Source of the DNA: Rhizobium oryzihabitans
Lineage (GTDB): Bacteria > Pseudomonadota > Alphaproteobacteria > Rhizobiales > Rhizobiaceae
Length of the DNA: 64,000 nucleotides
NCBI RefSeq assembly: GCF_010669145.1
Contig: NZ_CP048637.1
Location: 248,001-312,000 of the forward strand
Direction: 5' to 3'
This document shows, piece by piece, positions 28,225 to 36,871 of the stretch. The notes below the pieces were generated by a model that saw only the letters and a list, made by a program, of their open reading frames with translations, ran no database searches and was not told the origin of the DNA. The stretch's first letter is position 1. Each line of letters begins with the position of its first letter. Position numbers and translations under genes: made by a program.

Positions 28225-28535
28225 TCAGTCCCGGCTCGGGCGGGACCAGATCAGCTGGTAGCCGTCTTCCCCTTCGACCTCGGTGAGCGTCGCGTAGATC
28301 GGGCGGGGAAGCTCGGGTCGTCGAGCTTGACCGAGAGGTAGTCGCGGTCGGTTTGCTCCGAGCGCTTCTGCCAGGCGGCGCCGAGTTCAACGGCTCCCGC
28401 GAAGATGCGGAACTGCGGACCCTTGTCGGAGGGATTTTCGATGCGGGCGATGCGGGCCTTGACGTTGAGGGCGAGGGTGCGGATCGAGCCGGTGAAGCCG
28501 TTTTCGGTGGAGGTGAAGGTGCCGATGGTAGCCAT
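28225..28535 (-). pseudogene. DUF736 protein with single-base frameshift
   Basis: DUF736 family, ubiquitous on alphaproteobacterial plasmids, function unknown. The N-terminus [20 protein letters not shown] to [13 protein letters not shown] is in frame from 28535. After the G-run at 28301-28303 (+ strand) the expected ending [20 protein letters not shown] is in a different frame; one more G restores a ~103-residue protein ending at 28225. AAGGAATACGACA precedes the ATG. The break may be a sequence error. Confidence 0.85.
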
Positions 28536-28983
28536 TGTCGTATTCCTTTTCGCTGTTTCGGGCCGCTCCATTGCGGCCTCGATGGCAGTCGCAAAGGCCG
28601 GGGACGATCGGACCGCACCTGGCAAGGCCGGAACAGCGTGAAGGGCGGCGCGGAGACGCTTTCTTGTTTCGCGAGGAATGGCGGCGTGAGCCGGCAGGGG
28701 ATGAAAGTGATGGAGCGCCGTTGCGGGAATAAGATCGAGGCGAAGCCGCTCTCCGGCCAGACATGCCTCATCGAGCCCGCGAATGGAGCCCTGTCGTCAA
28801 GGGAAAGGAATATGGCAATGGCGGCCGGCACCACCGTGCCTCGGTTTAACGGCATACCGGATCGGCCAGATCGTTGAGTTCACCGTTAAGGCACCTCATA
28901 TTCGCAATCTCCCCAGTCGCAACGGCTTGCAGCCCCAATCGTTCTCAGTAGAGTTGCCGGGCGATTCGTCGCCTGGAGGAAAT
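28536..28983. other. Gene-free stretch upstream of two divergent genes
   Basis: About 450 bases between DUF736 (leftward) and the small gene at 28984 (rightward). No credible gene or repeat is seen; it presumably holds both promoters. Confidence 0.4.
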
Positions 28984-29172
28984 ATGGCAAAGCAGACGAA
29001 ACCGTTTATCGTCGAAATCAAGCAGTCCCGGAAAGTGAAGACCGGCGTTCAAAAGCCGTCGATCTGGGGTTCGTTGGACCTGCGAATGGCCGATGATCGC
29101 GAGCCACCTGTGGACCGGGCAGATGAAACGGCCGCCATCGTTGCTGGCGACCGGTCCGAGCGGATCATCTGA
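28984..29172 (+). CDS. Small conserved hypothetical protein
   Basis: 62 residues, basic N-terminus MAKQTKPFIVEIKQSRKVKTG then KPSIWGSLDLRMADD. GGAGGAAAT gives a strong ribosome site. Function unknown; the RKVKTG/KPSIWG pattern resembles small genes found beside DUF736 on rhizobial plasmids. It converges with the ardC remnant. Confidence 0.65.
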   Translation: MAKQTKPFIVEIKQSRKVKTGVQKPSIWGSLDLRMADDREPPVDRADETAAIVAGDRSERII

Positions 29173-29507
29173 ATAACGCTGTATCAGGCTGCCGCCCTCA
29201 CTTCTGCTCCATCTGCCTGCAATCCGTGGAGGAAGGCGACCGCCCGCTGCGCATGGGCTGCCGCCTGAAAGATCGCCCGCTTGTCTTCAGCCAGTACCGA
29301 TAACCAGGACTGAAGGTATGCGGCGTGGTCCGGCCGGGGCTCGAGTTCGGGAACGATCCCGAGATCAGCGCATAAAAAGCAGCTTCCGAGCTCCGCGATT
29401 AACTCTTCCCGTGCTCTTTCGCTGCGGTCCTTGCTGTAACGCGACAAGTCACGCCCGACCCGATCTTCTGGCGAAGTCCAATGCGTTTTATGCCGATATC
29501 GGCATAA

Positions 29508-29541
29508 GACGCATAATGCCGCGATCCGGATTATGCCGCAT
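29508..29541 (+). repeat. RIT element left inverted repeat (34 bp)
   Basis: Begins GACGCATAATGCCGCGATCC and is exactly the reverse complement of 32817-32850. A 20-bp palindrome directly precedes it (29488-29507), sharing the TTATGCCG word. Confidence 0.95.
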
Positions 29542-29628
29542 CTCTTTGAGAACCCGCGGCCTGCAGGGTGATCGCGTCAATGGCGTTCGGCATAATCTTC
29601 GTGGCTCCAACAACAAGGAGCACGAAAG

Positions 29629-30836
29629 ATGCCTGCGATTCTGAACACCTGCGTCGAGCCCTACCTGGACTCGTTTATCCAGCGGCTCGTTGCCGCCGAT
29701 TACAAGGCGCCGACCATCAAAGAGTACCGGTCGATCATTCGAAGGCTTGGCCAGGTGATGGATGCGGAAGGGGTAAAGCTTTCAAAACTCACGCTTGACA
29801 TGGCCGATCGGCTGGGACGGACGTTGCCGCGGAGGTATTACCAGAGTGTCCGCCCTCACAAACTCGCACATCGGTTTGCCCAGCATCTGATCGACATCGG
29901 CGTGGTAGAGCCCACGGCGCCAACCCAAGCGCAGATCGCGCGCGCCGACTTGTTGGCAAGGTTCGAAACCTATCTCGTTAAACAACGAGGCCTCAGCCAG
30001 CGGACGATCTATCACTCGCTGCGCTTCGCCAACCGTTTCCTCGACTACCGCTTCGGAGAAACGACGATCGATATCGGTTGCTTGCGTCCCGCCGATGCGA
30101 TCGGGTTCGTGGAGCATGTCCTGGCGAGCGCGCGCCGCGACAAAACGATTGGTACGCATGTTCGGAATTTCCTCCAATATCTGTTTGCATGTGGAGCTAC
30201 GTCGACCAATCTGGCGCTGAGCGTACCGAAAACTGCAAAGTCCTGGAGTCCGCGACTGCCACGACATCTGTCGCCGGATGGCGTCGAAGCGGTCCTGGCT
30301 AATGTGCGCGACAATCCAAGGCACGGCGCACGGGACTATGCGATGCTGCTGCTCATGGCCCGGCTCGGGTTGAGAGCAGTCGAGGTCATGGCAATCCAAC
30401 TCGACGACATCGATTGGCGCGCCGGCGAACTCATGGTGCGCGGCAAGGGCAAACTACACGACCGGTTACCGATCACGATGGAGGTCGGCGATGCGCTGAG
30501 CCGCTATCTTCGTGAAGAGAGAGGCCCTGCGACGTGCCGCACGATGTTTGTCACCCATCGCGCCCCGCATCGACCGTTCAAAGATAGCCAGATCGTCAAT
30601 AACGTCCTCAAGGAGGCATTGAAGGCAACCGGCCAGAAGCCGGTGACACCCTATGTGGGATCGCACCTGCTCCGCCATAGTCTTGCGACCCAATTGGTGA
30701 ACACGGGGCTTCGCTGGATGAAATCGGCGACGTGTTGCGACACCGATCACGAACATCGACGATGATCTATGCACGCATCGACATTGAAGGCCTGCGATCG
30801 ATCGCACAGCCTTGGCCAGTGGGGGGAGGTGTGTGA
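29629..30836 (+). pseudogene. RIT recombinase A, frameshifted before its catalytic Tyr
   Basis: First tyrosine recombinase of the trio (about 402 residues if repaired). N-terminal SAM-like domain, then catalytic Arg in LGLRAVEVMAI and HLLRHSLAT. At the G-run 30705-30708 one base is missing; as written the protein ends early (to 30765) and loses the nucleophile. Adding one G restores LDEIGDVLRHRSRTSTMIYARID, with the Tyr, and an end at 30836 that overlaps the next start (TGATG). AAGGAG precedes the ATG. Confidence 0.9.
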
Positions 30837-31776
30837 TGAGCCTCACCATCCAACTCGACCGCTATCTGAGTGTCAGGCGCAGCCTGGGCTATGATCTTGG
30901 TACCGCTGCTCGCATCCTTCGTCGCTTCACCCGCTTCGCTGACCGCGAGGGCGCCACACATGTCGACACGGCGTTGTTCCTGCGTTGGCACGGCACGCTG
31001 GCTGAGGCCTGCTCCTCGACCAGAGGGGCCAGGCTGACTGTTGTGCGTCTGTTCGCACAATGGCTGAGCAGCTTCGATCCAGCTCATGAGGTGCCCCACA
31101 AGGGCTGCTACCAAGCTCGATCCGACGGTCGCGTCCACACATTTACAGCGACGATGAAATCAGAACAATCATCGCGGCCGCGAAAGAACTGCCGTCGATC
31201 TACGGTCTGCGAGGCCTGACCTGCTCCACTCTGTTCGGGCTCATCGCGGTTACTGGTCTTCGTATCAGCGAGGCGTTGGCGCTTGACCGGGATGACATCG
31301 ACACATTGAACCGCGTGCTGCGGGTACGGCAGGGCAAGCTTGGCAAAGAGCGCTTGCTACCGCTCCATCTCAGCGTCGTCACGCACCTGATCGACTATCT
31401 TGCCGAACGGGACCGGCTGATCGGCCATCCTGTCGCGGCGCTGTTCGTCACCGACAAAGCTTCACGGCTCACCGACTGCGGGGCCCGATACAACTTTGCG
31501 CGGGCATGTCAGGACGCCGGCCTCAGAACCCATCAACCACACTGCAAACATGGACGGGGACCGCGCATTCACGATCTTCGCCACAGCTTCGCTGTGAAGA
31601 CGATGATCTTTTGGTACCGCACCGGCAAAGACCCGGCACGCGAGATGATCCGGCTGACTACCTATCTCGGTCACGGCAGCCCTGCCAACACGTACTGGTA
31701 TCTGGAAGCAGTGCCCGAATTGCTCGGTCTGGCAATGGCGCGAGCGACATCCGACGACGAGGAGGCAGGTCGATGA
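30836..31776 (+). pseudogene. RIT recombinase B, frameshifted in the middle
   Basis: Second recombinase (about 313 residues if repaired). It starts MSLTIQLDRYLSVRRSLGYDL. At the C-run 31094-31097 one base is missing, which splits it into an N-terminal piece ending near 31219 and a C-terminal piece. The C-terminal piece contains TGLRISEALALDRDD, HDLRHSFAV, YLGHGSPANTYWYLEA, so all catalytic residues are present. Adding one C gives IYSDDEIRTIIAAAKEL across the joint. Stop overlaps the third gene (ATGA). Confidence 0.9.
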
Positions 31777-32762
31777 GTGTTGCTACCTTGCCTTCGTTAA
31801 TCCAGCGCTTCTTCACTGACCGGCTCCGCATCCAGATGGAAGCGAGCCCCCATACGATTGCCGGCTACCGGGATACGTTCCGACTTTTGTTGCGGTACGC
31901 AAGTGCACGACACAGCAAGCCGCCGGTCAAGTTGACGATCGAAGATATCGACGCCGATCTGGTTGCCGACTTCCTCGTCTATACTGAGACTGCCCGAGGC
32001 AACAGCGCACGCAGCAGAAACACCAGGCTCGCCGCGATCAGATCCTTCTTCCGCTATGTCGCGATGAGCGACCCGACTTGGCTGCTACAATGTCAGCGGA
32101 TCCTCGCCATGCCCAACAAGCGCTACGTGCGGCGCGAGGTGACGTTCCTCGACACCAACGAAATCGCTGCCTTGCTGGCAGCGCCTGACCGGCAGACATG
32201 GGCGGGGCGACGCGACCATGCCCTGCTGTTACTCGCGGTACAAACCGGGCTCAGGGCCTCCGAGCTGGTCGGTCTCAAGTGTGCTGACGTGGTACTCGGA
32301 TCCGGCGCTCATATCCGCTGCATGGGAAAGGGCAGGAAGGAGCGCGCCACCCCGCTTCGCCGTGAAACGGCCAAGCTCCTGGCCGTTTGGATCGGGGACG
32401 GTGACAAGGGCAGGCCGCTATTCCCATCGATCAGAGGGGAGCCGCTGAGCCACGATGCCCTTGAGCATCTCGTGCGCAAACATTGCCTGACGGCATCACG
32501 CACGTGCCCCAGCATTGGCTGCAAGCGGGTTACGCCGCATACGCTGCGCCACAGTACGGCGATGGACCTGCTCCATCACGGCGTCGATCCTGCGGTCATC
32601 GCGCTCTGGCTTGGTCACGAAAACGTCGAGACCACCCAGATCTACATCCATGCCGACATGCGAATGAAGGAAAAGGCGCTTGCCCGCGTCGCGGCCCCGG
32701 CAACGCCTTCGGGGCGGTTCCGGCCAGACGATAACCTGCTCGCCTTCCTGGAAGGGCTCTGA
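31773..32762 (+). CDS. RIT recombinase C, intact tyrosine recombinase
   Basis: Third recombinase, 329 residues, uninterrupted. N-terminal domain IQRFFTDRLRIQMEASPHTIAGYRD, catalytic Arg in TGLRASELVGL, HTLRHSTAMD, LGHENVETTQ and the nucleophilic Tyr in IYIHADMRMKEKA. It ends about 55 bases from the right inverted repeat. In RIT elements all three proteins are conserved as a set, and the division of labour is unknown; here only this one is intact as written. Confidence 0.93.
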   Translation: MSVATLPSLIQRFFTDRLRIQMEASPHTIAGYRDTFRLLLRYASARHSKPPVKLTIEDIDADLVADFLVYTETARGNSARSRNTRLAAIRSFFRYVAMSDPTWLLQCQRILAMPNKRYVRREVTFLDTNEIAALLAAPDRQTWAGRRDHALLLLAVQTGLRASELVGLKCADVVLGSGAHIRCMGKGRKERATPLRRETAKLLAVWIGDGDKGRPLFPSIRGEPLSHDALEHLVRKHCLTASRTCPSIGCKRVTPHTLRHSTAMDLLHHGVDPAVIALWLGHENVETTQIYIHADMRMKEKALARVAAPATPSGRFRPDDNLLAFLEGL

Positions 32763-32816
32763 TTATTCCGAACAGCCGCATGGCCGAAAACAGGCAACAG
32801 GCCTCCAAAAGAGGCC

Positions 32817-32850
32817 ATGCGGCATAATCCGGATCGCGGCATTATGCGTC
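32817..32850 (-). repeat. RIT element right inverted repeat (34 bp)
   Basis: Starts ATGCGGCATAATCC and ends GGCATTATGCGTC, a perfect reverse complement of the left copy. It overlaps the ATGCGT junction word and lacks the extra palindrome seen at the left end. Confidence 0.95.
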
Positions 32851-33473
32851 GATTCATGACTGAGGGTCGCGTAATAGCTGGCCGCGTCCTTGAACGCCTG
32901 AAACGGCGGCATCTGGATGTGATCCGACCCCGGCGCGTAGAAGGCCTGGTTGCCGCCGTGGCGGATGATCGCGCCGGTATTGCGGAAGAAGCGCTCGGCG
33001 GTGTCAATACGTCCAATCGGATCAAGATCGGGCTGCGGTCGATCATGGAAATGGTCCGGCAGGCCATCGATCTGCGCTATATTAAAGACAGAATACGCCT
33101 TGAGAAACGGGATCTCGCGGTCAACTGCGCCACCGTTCCCATCTGCCTCGGACTTGGTGAATCGGCTGGCGAAGACAACCGTCGACCCGGTCTCTCCCTT
33201 GCGAACGGCGGCCCCCAATTCGAGCGCCTGCTTGAATGTCATCCACATCGACGAGGAAAAGCCGCGCGATATCTGTTCCGACCAGAGCAGAAGCACGTTC
33301 ATCCCTGAGTATGGAGTGCCGTTGTGCCGAAGTGGGCGCGTGATGCGACCCTCTGTATTGCCCGCACTCCATGGCTTCATCCACGGGCGCACACCCATTT
33401 CCAGGTCCTCAATAATCCGGTCGGTGATCTTGTTATGAATGTCGGCTCGCTTCGATTCCGGGTTCCTGCTCAT

Positions 33474-33786
33474 TTTCGTCTCCATAATTTCAGGAACCGC
33501 GCCAATCGCGGTCCCGTCGCGGAGGCAGAAGGCAGGAGCCCCAGAGGCGGGGCCAAGCACCGGAACGGCCGCAACAGCGTGGAGGACGGCGATGCCGTTG
33601 CCTGGCGCCGGCGGCTCCTGCAGGTCCGAAGCACGAGACGGGACCACGTCCAGTGGCGCTCAACCGCCAATCCGTTCGAAATTATCGCGGTCACAACACG
33701 ACATCGACGTGCTGGAATCGTGTCCACGTTTCAGTTTCAGCGCGAACCCGGATATCGTAGCGATTGGCGGGACAGGGGATCTAGGC
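33474..33786. other. Gene-free stretch upstream of ardC remnant
   Basis: About 310 bases between divergent genes. No convincing coding frame; it presumably holds the ardC promoter and the promoter of the gene at 33787. Confidence 0.4.
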
Positions 33787-34071
33787 ATGCCGGAATGGCC
33801 CAAAGAAAAGCTTTTGAAACACGGCCCGGAGCTTCCGATGGAGGAGCGTATCCGGCGATATCAGGAAAACATTCGCACCATCAGGGCATCTGGCTGCACT
33901 GTTCCAACCTCCGCCATGGTCGATTCCCTCGATCCTGCGGTGATCGAACTGTGGTTCGCCGACAACGCCTTTTCGATCGATCGGATTCGGAAACTGACGG
34001 CAACGATCGCCGAGCTCCCCGATGACACAGCGTTTCCCAGCCCGTTGATCCCCATCGCCAAGGGCGAGTAA
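33787..34071 (+). CDS. Hypothetical protein, 94 residues
   Basis: Starts MPEWPKEKLLKHGPELPMEERIRRYQENIRTI and contains DPAVIELWFADNAFSIDRIRKLTATIAEL, so mostly helical and soluble. No family recognised. The ATG at 33787 follows a weak purine stretch (GGGGATCTAGGC). It stands alone between leftward genes. Confidence 0.55.
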   Translation: MPEWPKEKLLKHGPELPMEERIRRYQENIRTIRASGCTVPTSAMVDSLDPAVIELWFADNAFSIDRIRKLTATIAELPDDTAFPSPLIPIAKGE

Positions 34072-34182
34072 AAGAACCGACTTGAGCTGCAGTCACCGCA
34101 ACGATGAGCGGTGGCATGCCGCCGCTCGTTGTTGAATGAAGCATGTAGAGGCGGGGCCGGAGCCCCACCTTGGTGCAAGTCC

Positions 34183-34770
34183 TTAGTCGAAGGCCGACAT
34201 TTGTGCTTCGGCGGCCTTGCGATCGACGGACTGTCCGGGATTTTCAACCGGGCGATCGAAGGGCTTCCAGTTCTCGCCGACGATGTGCTTGTAGGCGGCG
34301 ACGGCACCTTCGGCGGCCATGCGCAACGCATGGGCTTGGATGCCCATGTCTGCGGCGAATTCACGTTTGCGGTGGGCGGCGCTGTCGTAACCGACGGGAC
34401 CGTCCAGGTCCTCGTCGCGGGCGTCGTTTGCAGCCTTGGCTGTGGCATCGCGCGCCTGGGTGACGGCATTGCTGTAGAACTGTCCAGCGCCGTGGGCGGA
34501 GCCGACATAGGCGCCGACGATGCGCTGGAGGTGTATCTGCATGGCACGTTCGCCAAGGCCTTCGCTGAGAGCATCGGCGGTCTCGGAGATGAGCCGCTCA
34601 TGGAGATCGCGGATCCCGTCGCTGTCGATGACCGCGGTCCCGAAGCTTTCGGCGATCTTGATCGCCTGGGCGCTGTCGGGGCAGGTGAGCCGGACCATTT
34701 CGACGGTGGCGCCCTTGCGAAGTTGGACGACGCGGGCAGTCTGGCGAGGATTGGTTGCGGGCTTGGCCAT
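34183..34770 (-). CDS. Conserved rhizobial plasmid hypothetical, 196 residues
   Basis: Starts MAKPATNPRQTARVVQLRKGATVEMVRL and continues with SETADALSEGLGERAMQIHLQRIVGAYVGSAHGAGQFYSN. The C-terminal half is Ala-rich and helical, ending KAAEAQMSAFD. AAGGAAGAGAC precedes the ATG. No domain is recognised and no membrane segment is seen. It lies downstream of other leftward plasmid genes. Confidence 0.7.
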   Translation of the reverse strand: MAKPATNPRQTARVVQLRKGATVEMVRLTCPDSAQAIKIAESFGTAVIDSDGIRDLHERLISETADALSEGLGERAMQIHLQRIVGAYVGSAHGAGQFYSNAVTQARDATAKAANDARDEDLDGPVGYDSAAHRKREFAADMGIQAHALRMAAEGAVAAYKHIVGENWKPFDRPVENPGQSVDRKAAEAQMSAFD

Positions 34771-35089
34771 GTCTCTTCCTTTCGAGCCGAAGCGGTTCCG
34801 GCCCCGTGCCGGCTTGCCCTTCGGTGCGGTCGACCCGAACCGGCGGAAGACGGGCGCTTCAGGGTCCGGGCCTGTCCAAGCCAAGCGGAGCCGATTTGCG
34901 AGCAAGCAGGGCGGAAGCCCTGTGATGTCGAGCGAAGCTGTTCCGTGCAGGGTGGCGGGGTCCGGCCGCCCCGCGGCGCGATAGCGGCCTTGAAGCGAAC
35001 GGCCGCTGGTTCAGACCGCAGCAAAACCGAAGGACAAACCGTCACGGAGCCCTAACTGGACCTGGAAAGGGAGATGGTCCCAGCCCGCA
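34771..35089. other. Gene-free stretch
   Basis: About 320 GC-rich bases between two leftward genes. No gene, repeat or clear promoter could be supported. Confidence 0.35.
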
Positions 35090-35539
35090 CTATTCCTCGA
35101 CCTTGCCGGCAAGCTCACCGGATACCGCGACGTTTCCGTCGGGCTGGCTCCCCGTAACTGCCTTAGGCAACCGGTAGGATTGAAGCCAGGTCGGGCCATG
35201 GGTGTTTCGAAGCCCGCGCAGGATCCCGCCATCGTCATGCGGCGGTCCACCCATCCAGACATTGTTCAGGATGCTCTTCCAGCGTCGGCCGTGCCTGGCG
35301 GCATAGGCAAGGAGTGCTGCTTCCTGCTCGGTGCTGAGAACAGGCAATCGCTCGCGTGTCCGTTTTTCGGAACGCGGCGCTGTCCCTTCACGCTCGGAGA
35401 TCATCCGTCGAAGCTCTGCAACGCCTGCGTCGAGACAAGCCTTCCCCTCGAGATAATGAAACCGCAGCCAGAACGCCGTGCGCTCGACATCGGACGATCC
35501 GATCCCGGCCTGCTGTTCAAGGTCGCCAATGGTCGATAT
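35090..35539 (-). CDS. Hypothetical protein with unclear start
   Basis: Coding-like from about GDLEQQAGIGSSDVERTAFWLRFHYLEGKACLDAGVAELRRMISERE to the stop at 35090, with a basic middle (KRTRERLPVLSTEQEAALLAYAARHGRRWKSILNNVW). No family recognised. No ATG, GTG or TTG lies at the right place; a GGGAGG motif lies 9 bases before an ATA codon at 35539, which may be a mutated ATG or a rare start. The frame stays open to 35719, but that part is better explained by the overlapping upstream gene. Confidence 0.55.
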   Translation of the reverse strand: MSTIGDLEQQAGIGSSDVERTAFWLRFHYLEGKACLDAGVAELRRMISEREGTAPRSEKRTRERLPVLSTEQEAALLAYAARHGRRWKSILNNVWMGGPPHDDGGILRGLRNTHGPTWLQSYRLPKAVTGSQPDGNVAVSGELAGKVEE

Positions 35540-35891
35540 GGTGCAAGCCCTCCCGGTTCGAGTGATGTTGCGCGCCGACGGCCGACAGACTGTTCCGCAG
35601 CGCTGCAATCGCCGCGTCCTGCCGTGCCAGCTTTCGCGAGAGGGCATCGACTTCCGGCTGGCGTTCGGCGGTGATGCCGGCGAGGTTGGCGCGATAGCGT
35701 TCGAGCAGGGTCCGTCCATCGGGCGCCCTTCCCTTGCGTTAGCCAGTTTGCCGTCTGGCGATCTGCGGCATGATCGCCGTCATCCGACGGCTGATCTGCC
35801 GTTCGATAATCTGCAGCTGCTTTTGGGTCTGGCGGCGCGCGTCCTCCATGCGGGATAGCTGCGTTTTGGGAGACATGACTGATCTCATCAT
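35517..35891 (-). pseudogene. Small coiled-coil gene with an in-frame stop
   Basis: Frame starting MMRSVMSPKTQLSRMEDARRQ (ATG at 35891 overlapping the upstream stop as ATGA) is helical and Gln/Arg-rich to a TAA at 35739. The same frame continues with RTLLERYRANLAGITAERQPEVDAL and ARQDAAIAALRNSLS to 35517, which also looks coding but has no start of its own. Either a ~124-residue gene with a nonsense or double-indel lesion, or a 50-residue gene plus a remnant. Function unknown. Confidence 0.45.
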
Positions 35892-36277
35892 GCCGCCCTC
35901 ACGCTCCAGCCGGCGAAGCTCGACGGCCCGTCATAGACAGTGTGAAGCTGCAGATCGATGACGAAGCCGAAACCGCTGCGCTTACTGTATTCTGCATCCG
36001 ATACGAGAAAACGCCGTTCTTCCTGGCCAAACTCGCGTTTGCCGCCTTTTGTGGCGATGACCTCGGTCATGCCGGCATGTTGGGATGAGGTGATTGCCGA
36101 GATGACGATCCAGTCGTTGGCGTGGGTGAGATCGAAACACGCGCGATCCTTCGTCCGGGATTCCCCAGGCTCGAGCCGACGACCGCGCAGCTTTTCCCAG
36201 AAGGCCGGAAAGGTGTGCTTGGCGATTTCCTCGGCGCATCGGCGTTCGTAACCCGTGAACACGTCCGGAAACGTCAA
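35888..36277 (-). CDS. Hypothetical protein, 129 residues
   Basis: TTG start at 36277 overlapping the stop of the gene upstream (TTGA). Sequence MTFPDVFTGYERRCAEEIAKHTFPAFWEKLRGRRL, then CFDLTHANDWIVISAITSSQHAGMTEVIATKGG. Soluble; no family recognised. The overlaps on both sides show a three-gene translationally coupled set. Confidence 0.65.
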   Translation of the reverse strand: MTFPDVFTGYERRCAEEIAKHTFPAFWEKLRGRRLEPGESRTKDRACFDLTHANDWIVISAITSSQHAGMTEVIATKGGKREFGQEERRFLVSDAEYSKRSGFGFVIDLQLHTVYDGPSSFAGWSVRAA

Positions 36278-36783
36278 TGCAACGATTGCCCATTCGCAGT
36301 CCTCTTCGTACCAACCGCCCGCGCTGCGAACGGAGGAATCGACAATATGATTTCGATCGTGAGAAAGATGAAAGCCGCCATGGCCGGATGTCGAGTAGCT
36401 GACGATCCCTCGACATAGATCGTTGCCATCTGCGAGCCGCCCCAGGGCGTGCTCGCCGTCATGCGCGTCTGGACACGAGCGAAGGTTGCGAGTTCCGATA
36501 TGTGCTCTGCAGTCTCGATTGCACGCAGACGGAAGGCCGCTTCGTCGGCCACCCGGCCATCATGACGATAAAAATGATGGCGTCGCGCTTCGGCCAAAGG
36601 CTTTGTGAACCGCCAGGCGCTGGCGAGAAAGAAATCGCCGGTTCCGTTGGATATGAGGCCGAGAAGGACGTCGTCAATGCGAGCAACGGGAAACCCGTCG
36701 GCGCTTGTCCCGAATTCGACACGGTCGGCGGCAGAATTGCTGCCTAAAGGGTGTATGGCAGGCGCGATTGAAGGTCCGTTCAT
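36274..36783 (-). CDS. Hypothetical protein, 169 residues
   Basis: MNGPSIAPAIHPLGSNSAADRVEFGTSADGFPVARIDDVLLGLISNG, then FFLASAWRFTKPLAEARRHHFYRHDGRVADEAAFRLRAIETAE. One hydrophobic C-terminal stretch (AAFIFLTIEIILSIPPFAA) could insert in the membrane. AAAGGAG precedes the ATG at 36783. First gene of the coupled trio below the ParB-like gene. Function unknown. Confidence 0.65.
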   Translation of the reverse strand: MNGPSIAPAIHPLGSNSAADRVEFGTSADGFPVARIDDVLLGLISNGTGDFFLASAWRFTKPLAEARRHHFYRHDGRVADEAAFRLRAIETAEHISELATFARVQTRMTASTPWGGSQMATIYVEGSSATRHPAMAAFIFLTIEIILSIPPFAARAVGTKRTANGQSLH

Positions 36784-36820
36784 TGCCGGGCTCCTTTCAT
36801 AGGGGTGTTGTAAATGCGAA

Positions 36821-36842
36821 CCGCCGGCCCAAGGGCCGGCGG
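36821..36842. terminator. Strong hairpin after the ParB-like gene
   Basis: Perfect 10-bp stem CCGCCGGCCC / GGGCCGGCGG with a two-base loop, between the ParB-like stop (36872) and the next leftward gene. It may terminate or attenuate read-through. Confidence 0.75.
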
Positions 36843-36871
36843 CGTAACGCATGATCTGAAGAGGTTTGCGG

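Larger units (their letters stand above)
29487..32849 (+). mobile_element. RIT (recombinase-in-trio) element inserted in ardC
   Basis: About 3.36 kb with three consecutive, overlapping tyrosine-recombinase genes. Ends are a perfect 34-bp inverted repeat (29508-29541 and 32817-32850). ATGCGT occurs at both junctions (29481-29486 and 32844-32849), and the two ardC pieces rejoin through one copy, so this is the likely 6-bp crossover duplication. The left end has an extra 20-bp palindrome, TTATGCCGATATCGGCATAA (29488-29507), between the junction and the inverted repeat. RIT elements are a described family, but their mobility mechanism is poorly known. Confidence 0.93.
29184..33473 (-). pseudogene. 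ardC: ardC-type antirestriction gene, split by a RIT element
   Basis: The N-terminal part (32844-33473) runs MSRNPESKRADIHNKITDRI through the ArdC domain (PWMKPW, NGTPYSGMNVLLLW) to the zincin motif ATLSHESTH. The C-terminal part (29184 to about 29486) resumes as THWTSPEDRVGRDLSR ... EELIAELGSCFLCADLG. Removing the DNA between the two copies of ATGCGT rejoins the metal motif HESTHWT in frame. ArdC proteins protect incoming single-stranded DNA from restriction during conjugation; this copy should be dead. The N-terminal fragment now reads through the element end to about 32763. GGAGACGAAA precedes the chosen ATG. Confidence 0.93.
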
